Assembly (NCBI GenBank): GCA_015345905.1
Contig: JADDTR010000042.1
Span: forward strand, 52,776 to 116,775
Source of the DNA: Aotearoamyces nothofagi
Taxonomy: Eukaryota; Ascomycota; Leotiomycetes; Leotiales; Tympanidaceae
Direction: 5' to 3'
DNA length: 64,000 nt
Shown: positions 35,632-45,743 of the stretch, piece by piece
Layout of the letters: the number at the start of each line of letters is the position of its first letter
Position numbering within the stretch: position 1 is the stretch's first letter
The notes under the pieces: model-generated
The model's input: only the letters and a program-made list of their open reading frames with translations
What the model was told of the DNA's origin: nothing
Database searches by the model: none
Program-made: the position numbers and the translations under genes

Positions 35632-38090
35632 ATGTCCGACGACAACGACAGCAGGAAGAGGAAGAGAGCCGCGCGCGCAGTGAGATCCCCCATCCCCGTC
35701 CGCTGCCCGCATGCATTGGCGGTTCTGGCCAGCCGGCTGATGCGCGCATCCCACAGTGCGACCTCTGTCGGTTCCGCAAGATACGGTGCGCTGCTGGGTC
35801 ACGTGCGCGCCTGCTGACGCCGGGGCGTGGATGTGGGACGGGATGCTGACTGTGGTGCCAGGTGCGACGGCAACCAGCCCTGCTCGACGTGCGCTGTCAG
35901 TGACCAGGCGTGCGCGTACGGCGCAGAAGCAAATCCGTAAGCTCGCAGACCCGTAGAGGCTGGAATTCTTACTGACGGGTTGGGTGGCTTCGTAGTAGGG
36001 GGAAGAGCGATGTTATCCTCGATGCGGTTCTACGAGTCGAGACGTATCTGCATGAGATGAACGGCGTAATCGTCAGTGTGGTCTGATTTCTTCTACTGCA
36101 ACCCCTATCAGGGCACCCTGTTTTTACATTTATATACACGTGACTCGTTTTTGATATCTTTCACATTTTGATATCTTTCACACCTAGGCTTCGTCTCCGA
36201 ATCTCCTCCACCAGCGAGCTCCGGGCGCAACGCTCTCGCCGCGCACGACCTTCTCGGCGACTGATACAGGAAGCGCCGGGGTGGCTGTCTCGCCGCCACA
36301 GCTGCCCTGCTCGCCAGACAGCGGCGCGGAGAACATCAACAACGCCGTGCTCGCGCTGCACACGTCGACGACGGAGTCGATCCTCGGCTGGGCGCACTTC
36401 GACCACTTCCCGCTGCGCCACAAGCACGTCTCGGTCTTCCAGCTCGAGCAGGCGCGCCCGCCCATCGCGCCGCGCGCCGCGGCCATGTACCCGTGCGTCG
36501 GCGCCGCCGACCTGGACGCCATCGTCGAGGCCTTCCAGGGCGGCGTCAATTTCTGGTACCCGACCATGTGCAGGGCGGAGCTCGGGAGGGCTCGGGAGAG
36601 GATTAGGGCGGGCGAGCTGGAGGGCGGCGCGGCGTCGTGCCTGGCGCTGCTGGTGATGGCGCTGGGCTGTGCGGGGCAGGTGGTTGCGGGCCTGGAGGGC
36701 GGGGAGGGGAGGGAGGAGGACGGGTATCGCGTGGCGAGGAAGGCGATGGCGGACATGTACTTCGACGCCGTCCTGAAGAAGATCCACGCTGCGCATATGG
36801 AGGTGAGCGCCACGGCGACGCAGTGTCTGTTCTTCACAGCGTGAGATATACTCCAGCGACGCCCTGCTTCTACATCAACCTGCTCACAAGCCCAGGCTGT
36901 ACTGTGCATTTCTCCAGAGGCCGCTGCAGGCGTGGGAGTACATCAACGCCACGGCCGCAAAGTGCCGGCTCCTCCTCGCCTACCCGCCCGCCAACTCGAC
37001 CAGCGACGACAAGGAATGCCTCATCCGCATCTTCTGGTCCTGCTACATCCTCGAAAGGCAAGCCTGCCACCTCCAACCCCCTATTTCCACCCCCACCCAC
37101 CCCTATCCCCCAAAAAGCTAACCGCCTTCCCAGCGACTACCTCGCCGAGCTCTCCTCCCTCCCCCAGAGCGGCATCGCCTACATCGAGTCCTCCATCCCG
37201 CTCCCCGGCACCTACGCCACGCACGCCAGCGCCGCGACCCAGGACCTCTCCTCGCTCTACTTCCTGGCCTGCATCTCGCTCCGGCGGCTGCTCAACCGCG
37301 TGCACCAGCTCCTCTACGCGGCGCCCGGCGGGGCCTCGCTCTCCCCGTCGCGCTTCCCCTCCATCGTCACCGAGCTGGGCCACCAGCTCGACGAGTGGCG
37401 CGCCCTGCTGCCCCCCGCCTTCCACTTCGACCTCGACGCCCGCGACGCGCCCGACGCCCGCGGCGGCTTCCTGCGGCAGCGCTACCTGACCTGCCGCAGC
37501 GTGGTCTACAGGCCCTACCTGACGTGGGTCCTGGCGCACTGCGCCGTCGGAGATGAGATCCCCGAGCACGTGAGGGCGGGGTGTGACGTCTGCTTGGAGG
37601 CCTGCCTGCTGCATGTCTTGAACCTCAGGGGGTTCGCGCATACGGTGCTTGTGGATACGTGGATCTGTTCGTTGTCGTGAGTCTTTATTGAGTCTCCTTT
37701 TTGTCACGGTCGCATATCCGCATCCCTTACCCCTATCTCTCCCCCTTCCCTCCTTTCCCTCCCTATCTTCCATCATATCCCTCCCCACCACCCACCCACT
37801 GACCCCCCACCAGCATGACAGGCGCAATGCTCATCCTCCTCGCGGCATGCCAGTTCCGCCACCTGCGCCCGCTCATCGGCCCCAGCATCACGGCGGCAGG
37901 CCCGCACCTGCGCCGCCTCATCGAGCGCTGGCTCGGCCTCTGCGGCGCCGCCGTGTCGCCCAGCGTGCGCCAGAGCCTCAGCATGATCTGCGAGATCGAC
38001 GGCTTGGTGCGGCGCGTCTGCGAGCGGGGCGACGCGGCTGGGGACGCGGGCGGCGCTGGGGAGGATGGCTTGGAGGGGTTCGGGCCTTGA
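35632..38090 (+). CDS. Zn2Cys6 (Gal4-type) fungal transcription factor
   Basis: Nuclear DNA-binding regulator. Eight exons assembled: 35632-35679, 35757-35785 (29 bp), 35862-35936, 35999-36071, 36188-36840, 36896-37057, 37134-37676 and 37814-38090; phases all agree, 619 aa. The start MSDDNDSRKRKRAARA leads directly into the zinc cluster, split by an intron after RKIR: CDLCRFRKIRC then CDGNQPCSTCAVSDQAC, i.e. CX2CX6CX5CX2CX6C, complete. The linker and coiled part follow (SDVILDAVLRVETYLHEMN). The middle homology region includes FWYPTMCRAELGRA, TATQCLFFTA-LYCAFLQRPLQAW and KECLIRIFWSCYILER-SDYLAELSSLP. Intron 6 has a GC donor (GCAAGC at 37058). Coding exons are very GC-rich at third positions. 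It sits 680 bp after the permease on the same strand, so regulation of the galactoside genes is plausible but unproven. Confidence 0.88.
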
Positions 38091-38274
38091 TTGCTACTGG
38101 CTTGCTGGCTGTTGTCGATGACTGGCCTGTAGCCTTCTATAGTATCAGCAGCGGCGAGGCGGATGCTCGACCGGTACCACGACGACCCCTTCATGAGACA
38201 CAGAGAGAGAAAAGTGTCGATTATAATAATAATAATATAAAAAAAAAAAAAGACAAAATCTTAGATTAGGTATG

Positions 38275-39756
38275 CTAGATAATCTCATTACTGCCCGTGG
38301 CCTTCTTGCTCTCGCTCCACTCGACCTCCGTCTGCTGCCTGATGGTCTTGAGCGGGATCTCGTCCTGGCTGCGATTGTCGCCGCCGCGATCCCCCACCAC
38401 GGTGACCATGATGCGGCCGGTGATGTCGGACCTGAAGTCGGTATCCGACCCGGACCTGTCGCCCGCGGCGTAGCCGTCGCGCGACTCGTCGTCCAGCTTG
38501 TCCCAGTCCTGGCGGCCGGCGGACGAGTTGCCGGCCCCGCTGGAGCCGCCGATGGTGCGGAGGCCGACGGAGCGCGCGGGGCGCCGCATGTAGCCGAGGC
38601 TGGCGCCGCTCTGGGCGTTGCTGCGGCTGGCGCTGCTGGTCATGCTCTTGAAGAGGAGGCGCATGAAGACGCCGAGGCAGGGCACGCAGGCGGAGATGAT
38701 GCCGCTGGAGATCTCGACGATGTTCCATGCGCAGCCGGGCGCGAGGGTGTCTGTCGCGGTGTGTGAGAAGAGACCTATCTTTGTTCGTGGCTGTGAGGTA
38801 GAGGGAGGGATGGGAACATACAGGGTAGGTCATTCTGGTCGTAGCTCAGGTAGACGGTGAAGCGATAGATGCTGGTAAAGACGACGAAGCTGCCGAGCAG
38901 GAAGACGAACATCAGGCTGAGTCTCTGGACGAGGTTCGATTTCAGCCTCCACACGTGCGGGATGGGGAGGGAGAGGATGGCCACGTCGGTCAGGATGCTG
39001 GGGACCGAGATGGCGAGGAAGGTGACGCGGAGGTTGATGCATTTGCCTGCGAGCCAGGGCATCCAGGACTTCCTGAAGGGCCTGCACTGGCCCTCGGAGA
39101 GACCGACGAGGACGATGAACCAGATCGTCGACAAGCCGCCGAGGATGTAGAGGCCGAGCCGGATGGAGCGGAGGGGGAAGATGCGGACGTAGAGGAGGAG
39201 GACGGAGATCTTGATGATGTTGATGCAGGCGACGTAGAGAGGCTCGTTGATGAGCAGGATCTGCGGCTGTTAGGTCCAGGTGGTCTTATATATACGACTC
39301 AAGAAATGAAGTCATATATATACGACTCGGGAAATAGAATGACGGATATGGAGGCGTACCTTTCCGAGCTTCATCGACTCCTCCAAGGTCAGCGAGCCAG
39401 AATGGAGACCGAGCCCATTATCGACCACTTCGAAGGACTGATCAGCAATTCCGTCTGGCAGCGAGAGGAGACGACGGGAGAGGGGGGAACTCACTGACGA
39501 GTGTGCAGGCGAGATTCCCAGCCAGCAAGAAAAGGGACACGATCATCAGCCAGTCGTCCCACATGATCCTCGCGCGCTGGTGGTACCGGGCAAAGAAGCG
39601 CAGCGCCACGAACACCACCGCCATGACGGCGAAGACGATGCTGAGGTTGCGCGTCCGCGGCCGGATGTCCTGCGTGAGGTCCTGCGTCGCGGCGATCTCC
39701 ATGGCGGCGGCGAGATATGCGGCCAGCAAGGCTGCGTCTGTGTCGTTTGACGACAT
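38275..39756 (-). CDS. Pth11-like / fungal rhodopsin-domain integral membrane protein
   Basis: Seven-helix-type membrane protein of the fungal rhodopsin-domain family (SAT4/Pth11-related), candidate receptor; ligand unknown. Four exons: 39495-39756, 39360-39454, 38822-39260 and 38275-38750; introns of 40, 99 and 71 bp; 423 aa. Hallmarks: ALRFFARYHQRARIMWDDWLM (RF-AR and DDW motifs, helices 1-2), then EPLYVACINIIKISVLLLYVRIF, CRPFRKSW and GKCIN, a long helix around SVPSILTDVAILSLPIPHVWRL, SLMFVFLLGSFVVFTSIYRF, and CAWNIVEISSGIISACVPCL. The C-terminal 120 residues are a polar, Ser/Gly/Asp-rich cytosolic tail. The first intron is only 40 bp, the shortest in the window, but the alternative GTCAGT donor puts a stop codon in frame. 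The gene is convergent with the Zn2Cys6 gene, with 184 bp between their stop codons. Confidence 0.87.
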
Positions 39757-40190
39757 GGCCGGGTCGGAGGAGAGAGGAATGAGAGAGAGAGAGAGAAGAT
39801 GAAAGACAAAACGAAAGGAACGAGGGTGGGATGGAGGAGCTGAAGAGCGTAGGGAGGCGAGGAGGGTGACGGAGCAGAGTTACAGAGGTAGAGACTGGAC
39901 TGGATGGGATGGAGGAGACGAGAGGAAGACTCGGTTTTTTCTTTTCTCCTTCAGAAAAGATTCATCCCCGGCGTGGTTGATTGATCGATTGACTGCCGCC
40001 AGGTGCCCAGTGCGCAGTACGCAGAGTGTCCACCGGGTCTCAGCAACGGGCACGGTCTGGGGATTGTGGCCGGCATTGTATGACTACAGTTCAGGCAGGT
40101 ATGTAGATGGTGCAGGACTTGGGATTGTAGGGACCGTAATAGCACGAGAGCGATGCTGGGATGCGCAGAGAACGGCCTGGCTCGTCAGGG

Positions 40191-40292
40191 TGTGTGTGGG
40201 TGGGTATCAAGTGGCTATATTTTAAGCACCGGTATAATACCTGTGTGTGGGTGGGTATCAAGTGGCTATATTTTAAGCACCGCTATAATACC
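40191..40292. repeat. 51-bp direct tandem repeat, two copies
   Basis: Copies at 40191-40241 and 40242-40292 differ at a single base (GG versus GC in the GGTATAATACC part). Each starts with a TGTGTGTGGGTGGG stretch. Confidence 0.85.
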
Positions 40293-40436
40293 TGTAAGTG
40301 CGGTAGCTGGAAGTGGGTTTGGGTGGGCATGGAGTGAGGTAATCCAGATCGAGGTGGCTCGGGCAGATGTTGTATGGCAAGGGTGAGTATGCATTAGGGC
40401 TGGGGAGTGTATGAGTGACAGGTATGGCTGGGATGG

Positions 40437-40528
40437 TTGATATAGATGATATGGCTGGTATAGATGATATAGATGATATAGATAATATGGTTGATATAGA
40501 TGATATAGATGATATGGCTGATACTCCT
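40437..40528. repeat. GATATA-type microsatellite
   Basis: Imperfect repeats of GATATAGAT and GATATGGCT over about 90 bp. It generates Asp-Ile-rich spurious frames. Confidence 0.8.
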
Positions 40529-40995
40529 ATAGCGGAGGCGACAAGCAGAGCAGAGTCGGGGATCAAAGGGGAAGGGGCCCAGTGTCGGGAGGACGGCAGC
40601 CGGCAGCCGGGGGGACGGCAGCGAGTACTTCCGTAGGGGACGCTGCAGGGGATGGACTGGCCGCTCTTGGCAGCGCGGCCGACCCCGGGCAGTCTGTCGG
40701 GCGATCACGTGGGAGATGGTGCCACGTCCTGGGGTTTGCGGATTAGGGGGGTTCGTATACCGGACAGTACACATTGTGCGAGTCAGTATGCCAGCCAGCT
40801 CGCCATTTCTGTATCCCATCCCGTCCCATCCCCTGACACCCCATCTCCGTCGACCATGCTGCATACAGTGCCACCGTGCCCATCTGCTCCCACACAGCAT
40901 GGACCCACTCCGAACCCAGGTTTTCCGTTGAGGTACAGTACAGTATTATCCAAGATACCACGGTGCCTTGTCGTACAGTGCTGGACTGTACCGGG

Positions 40996-41251
40996 GCTAT
41001 TAGGTCTATCAGGGCTATCAGGGCTATCAGAGATATTAGGGTTATTAGGTCTATTAGGTCTGTTAAGGCTATTAAGGCTATTAGAGCTATTAAAGCTATT
41101 AGGTCTATTAGGTCTATTAGGTCTATTAAGGCTATTAAGACTATCAGAGCTATTAAAGCTATTAGGTCTATTAGGTCTATTAGGTCTATTAAGGCTATTA
41201 AGACTATCAGAGCTATTAAAGCTATTAGGTCTATTAGGTCTATTAAGGCCC
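40996..41251. repeat. 9-bp minisatellite (GGTCTATTA/AGGCTATTA) with 63-bp higher-order unit
   Basis: Arrays of 9-bp variants. From 41101 a seven-monomer, 63-bp unit is repeated exactly (41101-41163 and 41164-41226) and begins again at 41227. The lack of stop codons in several frames creates artificial Ile/Leu/Arg-rich open frames on both strands. Confidence 0.9.
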
Positions 41252-41503
41252 CGTTATATATAACTATAACCACAGAGCATGACTCCTATATTCCACAGTA
41301 GACGTATGCTTGACTTGACTATGCTTGACTTGACTGTGCTTGACTGTACAGTAGCTCGCAGGACCCAACTGTAGCTTGTCCCAGAGTGGCCTAGCCGGTG
41401 CTTCGGCGCAAAAGGCGGGCCGGGCCCACTGTACTACCAGCCCAGCACCGGTACTTGCTAGGGTAGCGGAATCGAGACGGGCGGACTTGGCTGGGGTGGC
41501 AGA

Positions 41504-41832
41504 GTAGAGGAGGAGAGGAAGAGGAGGAGGAGGAAGAGGAGGAAAAAGAGGATGAGAAATAGATAGGAAGAGGGAGAGGAAGAAGAAGAAGGGAAAGAGA
41601 AGAAGAAGAAGAGGAAGAGGAAAAGGTAGGAATAGGATAGAGAAGAGAAAGAAGAAGAAGAAGAGGAAGAGGATGAGGATTGCAGAGTCTGTGGGTTTGT
41701 CTCTTGTTCTGTTATCATCTAGAGGGGTGAATCTTGGGGTGAGAGGATAGGAGAAGAGAGGAGAGGAGAGGATAGGAGAGGAGATAAGATGGAGAGAGAG
41801 AGAGAGAGAGGACGAAGAGGATAGCAATAGCA
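41504..41832 (+). repeat. Polypurine tract (GA-rich)
   Basis: Two long nearly pure purine stretches on the plus strand: about 41504-41680 (GAGGAA/GAAGAA variants) and 41730-41812 (GAGAGG then (GA)n). Such mirror-like tracts can form triplex DNA. The minus-strand frames here are Ser/Leu/Phe-only low complexity. Confidence 0.85.
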
Positions 41833-42714
41833 GAGGAGACGGTGATGGCAGAGAGGACAGAGATGGCAGAGAAGACGGTGCACAGAAAAGACGATGCACA
41901 GAAAACGGCAACGGTACAAGTCTGGGATAGACGGTTGCAGGCCTGCAGCTGAGATGAAGAGGTACTGTACTGTACAGTATAACAGCTATACTGCCATACT
42001 GCCATACTGCTATACCGATGTACCGGCCCCAGCACTACAGTACAATACCCAGCTCTGCATTATCTACTACAGTACTATCTCCAACACCATACCACACTAC
42101 GCCATCGCAAACCGCCCATCTCGACCACAGTCCCATCCCATCCCCTACGCACACCACACTACAGCGAGAGGCAATGCGCTGCATCTCCGGCGAGAAATCA
42201 GACGATCCAGCCCGCACAGGCACAGGCACCACAGCTACTGCAGAGCGTACCTTACTTATACAGTAGATACGAGACGGTATACGGTATATCTGCGCCCTGG
42301 AGTCCATGTACCGAGTTCTGTAGATGGGGGGTGGGAGGTGGGTAGCTGGTTGGTATAGCTGGTATAGTTGGTATAGCTTGTTGGTTGTGGGTAGGGAAGT
42401 GGGTGATGGAGTTGGAGGTGGTTCTTTCTGTTGAAATCCGAGGAGCCAGTAGCGGTCAGTCAGTAGAGCATGAATTATACAGCCCATAACTACGTGCTGG
42501 ATTGCAACGGTCTTTTGTGATGGGAGGGAGGATGGATTTGGAAGATAGGTTTGTACAGATGGATATATACTGTACAGTATATAGATGCGCACGGTCGATG
42601 TCTCGTTCCCGAATCCCTTCTCCCACGTGCAGAGTCTCGCCATCATGTACTGTATGTCTCGGGCACAGAATGGAGACCGCATATCTACTGTACTGTATTC
42701 CGTGCATGGACGCA

Positions 42715-42800
42715 CGCACATATCCATATCCATCCATCCATATCCATCCATCCATCCATCCTCTAAATACATGCCCACCTGCCCATCCATATCCATATCC
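42715..42800. repeat. CATC/CATATC microsatellite
   Basis: Alternating CCATCC and CATATC units on the plus strand, followed by a run of C and A-rich sequence. Confidence 0.7.
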
Positions 42801-43182
42801 CCCCCCACCACCAAAAAATAAAAAAAATATAAAAATATAAAAGAAAACTACCCGACACGACCCCCCTCCCCTATCCCAGCCCATAAAAAAACCCGCCAAG
42901 CCCCCGCCGCAGCAGGCAGGCAGGCAGGCAGGCAAGCAGCGCCTTCTCGCGAGCTCCCGCTCCGCTCTTCCCGCTCTGCCGGAGTCCGTCGCTGCGGGCC
43001 GTTTAAAAGGGAGGGAGCTACACTGTGGATTCTTCATATACGCGGTTTATTCACAGCGGAGATGGGATGGGATAGTGAGCAGAGTCTTTTCCACCCCATC
43101 CCATCCCATCCATCTAGCACAGAGAGAGTATATAATACGTGCGCAAGTGCCCGTACGGCCGTATCTCGCGATAGCTACGATA

Positions 43183-43201
43183 CGATACGATACGATACTG
43201 T
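43183..43201. repeat. ATACG pentanucleotide repeat
   Basis: Four consecutive GATAC/ACGAT units within about 20 bp. Confidence 0.6.
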
Positions 43202-43485
43202 AGTATCGTTCGAGATAAGCGAGAAGGCCCCCTATCCACCATCACCCGTCACATCACATCACCCAACTCTGCTATGATCCCAACGCAACAAAAAAGAAAT
43301 ACTACTGTATAGCCAAACCTTAGCTGGCCCTGCTAATGGACCGTTGGGGAGAGCTTGTTGTGCGCGTGGGCTAGGGAGAGGGATCTTGTATCTCTATAGA
43401 TTCTTGTTTTTTTTTCTGTGGGTGCTGGAGGTGGATGGATGGATGGGTGGGTTTGTTGGTGTGGGCTCGGTTTCGTGCTTTGTTC

Positions 43486-43612
43486 TGCTACTCTATAGTC
43501 TGCTACTCTACTCTGCTATTCTACTCTACTATTTTACTCTACTGTACTACTGTACTAATATACTCTACTACTATACTCTGCTACTCTACTCTACTGTACT
43601 AAACTAAACTAT
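43486..43612. repeat. CTACT/ACTCT pyrimidine-rich microsatellite
   Basis: About 125 bp of imperfect TACTCTACT-type repeats on the plus strand, ending in ACTAAACTAAACTA. Confidence 0.75.
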
Positions 43613-44895
43613 ACAGCGTAGTACATACTCTCTACAGTAGCAGTATCGCACCAGCACCAAGCCCTGCAAAGTGCGTGGACGCAAGAGACGTCACGTGTCT
43701 GTGTCTACGAGGCCGGATCACCGTCTGGACTGCGCTGCGCGGGACTGGGGATGGTGGCTTCTCGAGGGAAGCTACGGTCGCGGGTCCGGCCTGGCACAGA
43801 TAGGAGACGGACAGGAGGTGGAGGCTGGGCTAAAGAGACGTGCCCCTGAAACTGAAACAGGCCCTACGGTGCCCAGTGGCTTGGCGCCCCGCCCCGCCCC
43901 GCCCGTGCCGCCGGCCGTAGAAACAAGCTTACCAGGGGCCCGAGGCCAGTTTAGCCCCTGTCCTGTCCTTACTACTGTACTGGTACTGTATACAGTCGAA
44001 CCGTACGAGCTCTGCTATATCTCGCCCCTGAACAATCTTATAAATCTTGGTGGGATCGCTAGCAAAGAACACAGTACCGTACTTACAGTCCAAGATTAAA
44101 TCGGGGGGGAGGGGATACAGTAGCACAGGAGAGCCATAACGTGATCCGTCCCAGTCCCAGTCCCAGTCCCAGAACCCCTATCCCCTGATCCCTCCCTTCC
44201 ACGCACCACATCCCCTCGCCATTCGCCCTCTCGTACCCAGAACACCCAGCCCAGACCCCTATCCCTCCGACCCGCCGGCCGCGCCACCCCTCCCGCGGCA
44301 CTCGACCGAGCCACCACCAGCCGCCCAGCAAGCCAGCCGCCCCGGCAGGCGCCGTCCCACCCGCGCACGCACAGCGCGGCCCCCCCGCCCGAATTTCCGC
44401 ATCCGGGTAATCAAAGAAAAGGGCCAGTCTCTGCACCACTCCGCTGCGCCCCGTCCACTCTCGCACGACTGGGGGCCGCCGCCCGTCCTGTCCGCGGCCG
44501 CCAGCCCGGGATGCTGCCCTGCTTCTTTTTCTGGACGTGGCTCCGCGCGACCTGGGACGCGGCGAGACACGGGGGGGGTGGTGGTGTGTGGTTGGGGCTT
44601 CCGAATCGGGGCGCTGGCGTGGGATGCGTGCCGGGCCTGGGTGCCGCGGAGAGGGCGGCCTGGGCTTGGGCTTTCGTCCTTATTACTCCGAGGAGCAGCC
44701 TCTCGCTCTGCAGGTTTCTGATCCTCCTGAGAGAAGAAGGCCTCGCTATCTTGTCATCTCATCCTGCCTGGAGTCCTTGCACGTGATATTCGTTTCGTCC
44801 ATCTGCATCCCCTTCGCGTCGTGTCGGTGTCTGTCCCTCGCCTGCAGCCAGAAAGAAGAGGAGAGAGAGAGAGATATATATATATACAAAAGATC

Positions 44896-45743
44896 ATGTC
44901 GTCTGCTAAGCCCACCATCGTCGTCGTCCCCGGCGCGTGGCAGCTGCCCGTCGCCTTCGATCCCTTCGTCAAGCAGCTCCAGGCCGCCGGCTATCCCACC
45001 GAGCTCGTACCCCTGACCTCGGTCGGCGGCACCGAGACTCCCCTGACAGGGCTGCCCGAGGACACGGCCGCGGTCCAGAAGGCGGTGGCCCGGCTCGCCG
45101 ACGAGGGCCGCGATATCCTGCTGCTCTGCCACTCGTACGGCGGGGTCGTGGGCAGCTGCGCGGTCGAGGGCCTTGATGCCGCCGCGAGGGCGAGGGAGGG
45201 CAAGAGCGGCGGCGTCGTGCTGGTGGTCTACATGTCGGCATTCTTGATCCCGAAGGGGGCGAGCCTGCTCACCATGCTGGGCGGGAAACCCCTGCCGTGG
45301 ATGTCCATCGAGGTAATCCCCATCCCCTCTCCCCTCTCCCATCTCCATCCCCGCCTCCCTCCCCACCCAGCTAACAGGCAGCCAAGGGCGACAAATGCCT
45401 CCCCGTCGTCTCCGCCGTGCCGGAGGTCGCGTACAACGACCTCCCCAAGGACAAAGTCGCCTACTACACGGAACTCATGAGCCACTCGTCGGCCATCGCC
45501 TTCGCGGCCCCGTCGACCTACGAGCCGTGGGCCAACGGCATCCCCACCGCCTACGTCTTCTGCACCGAGGACAACGCGCTGATCTTCCCCATCCAGCAGC
45601 AGATGGCCAGCCAGCTGGGGCCCGACGCCCCGACGTACACGCTCAAGTCGGGCCACTGCCCCTTCCTCAGCATACCCGATCAGCTGCTCGATGTGATTGA
45701 TAAGGCCGCCACCGTGGGGATGGCCAAGAAGATTGCGGTATGA
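44896..45743 (+). CDS. Alpha/beta hydrolase (EstC/hydroxynitrile-lyase-like small hydrolase)
   Basis: Small cytosolic alpha/beta hydrolase of 260 aa. Exon 1 is 44896-45312, with a 65-bp intron (GTAATC donor, CTAACAG acceptor) and exon 2 at 45378-45743, phase 0. The N-terminus TIVVVPGAWQLPVAFDPFV supplies the oxyanion loop. The nucleophile Ser is about residue 80 in LLLCHSYGGVVG, the acid about 204 in YVFCTEDNALIF, and the catalytic His about 232 in LKSGHCPFLS. This HxPF-type ending is typical of the salicylate-esterase/EstC/AB_hydrolase_6 group common near fungal secondary-metabolite genes. Codon use is strongly GC3-biased, as in the Zn2Cys6 gene. The leader contains a purine tract and (TA)n just before the ATG. 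Substrate unknown. Confidence 0.88.

Larger units (their letters stand above)
39757..44895. other. Gene-free 5.1-kb satellite-rich region
   Basis: Contains no supportable gene. It holds many simple and tandem repeats on a GC-rich background, listed separately. Repeat periods divisible by three create long open frames on both strands (for example 40652-41263 plus and 40743-41273 minus) that are not genes. The left end holds the rhodopsin-domain gene promoter, and the right end the promoter and 5' leader of the hydrolase at 44896. Confidence 0.6.

Noticed and set aside
35286-35849. 187-codon plus-strand frame before the Zn2Cys6 gene
   Set aside because: Pyrimidine-rich leader without motifs, overlapping the true first exons in another frame.
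36161-37827. Antisense frames of 211-248 codons over the Zn2Cys6 gene
   Set aside because: Shadow frames caused by high GC3; the plus-strand protein has clear family motifs and splice sites.
40652-41301. Long open frames on both strands (203, 176 and 141 codons) across 40652-41301
   Set aside because: They arise from a 9-bp repeat without stop codons and encode only Ile/Leu/Arg/Lys patterns; identical behaviour on both strands shows they are artefacts of the minisatellite.
41264-41911. 215-codon minus-strand frame rich in Ser, Leu, Phe and Pro
   Set aside because: It is the complement of the polypurine tract; low complexity only.
42035-42814. 259-codon minus-strand frame
   Set aside because: Composition is driven by CATC/TATAC simple repeats, with no motif and no homology I can recognise.
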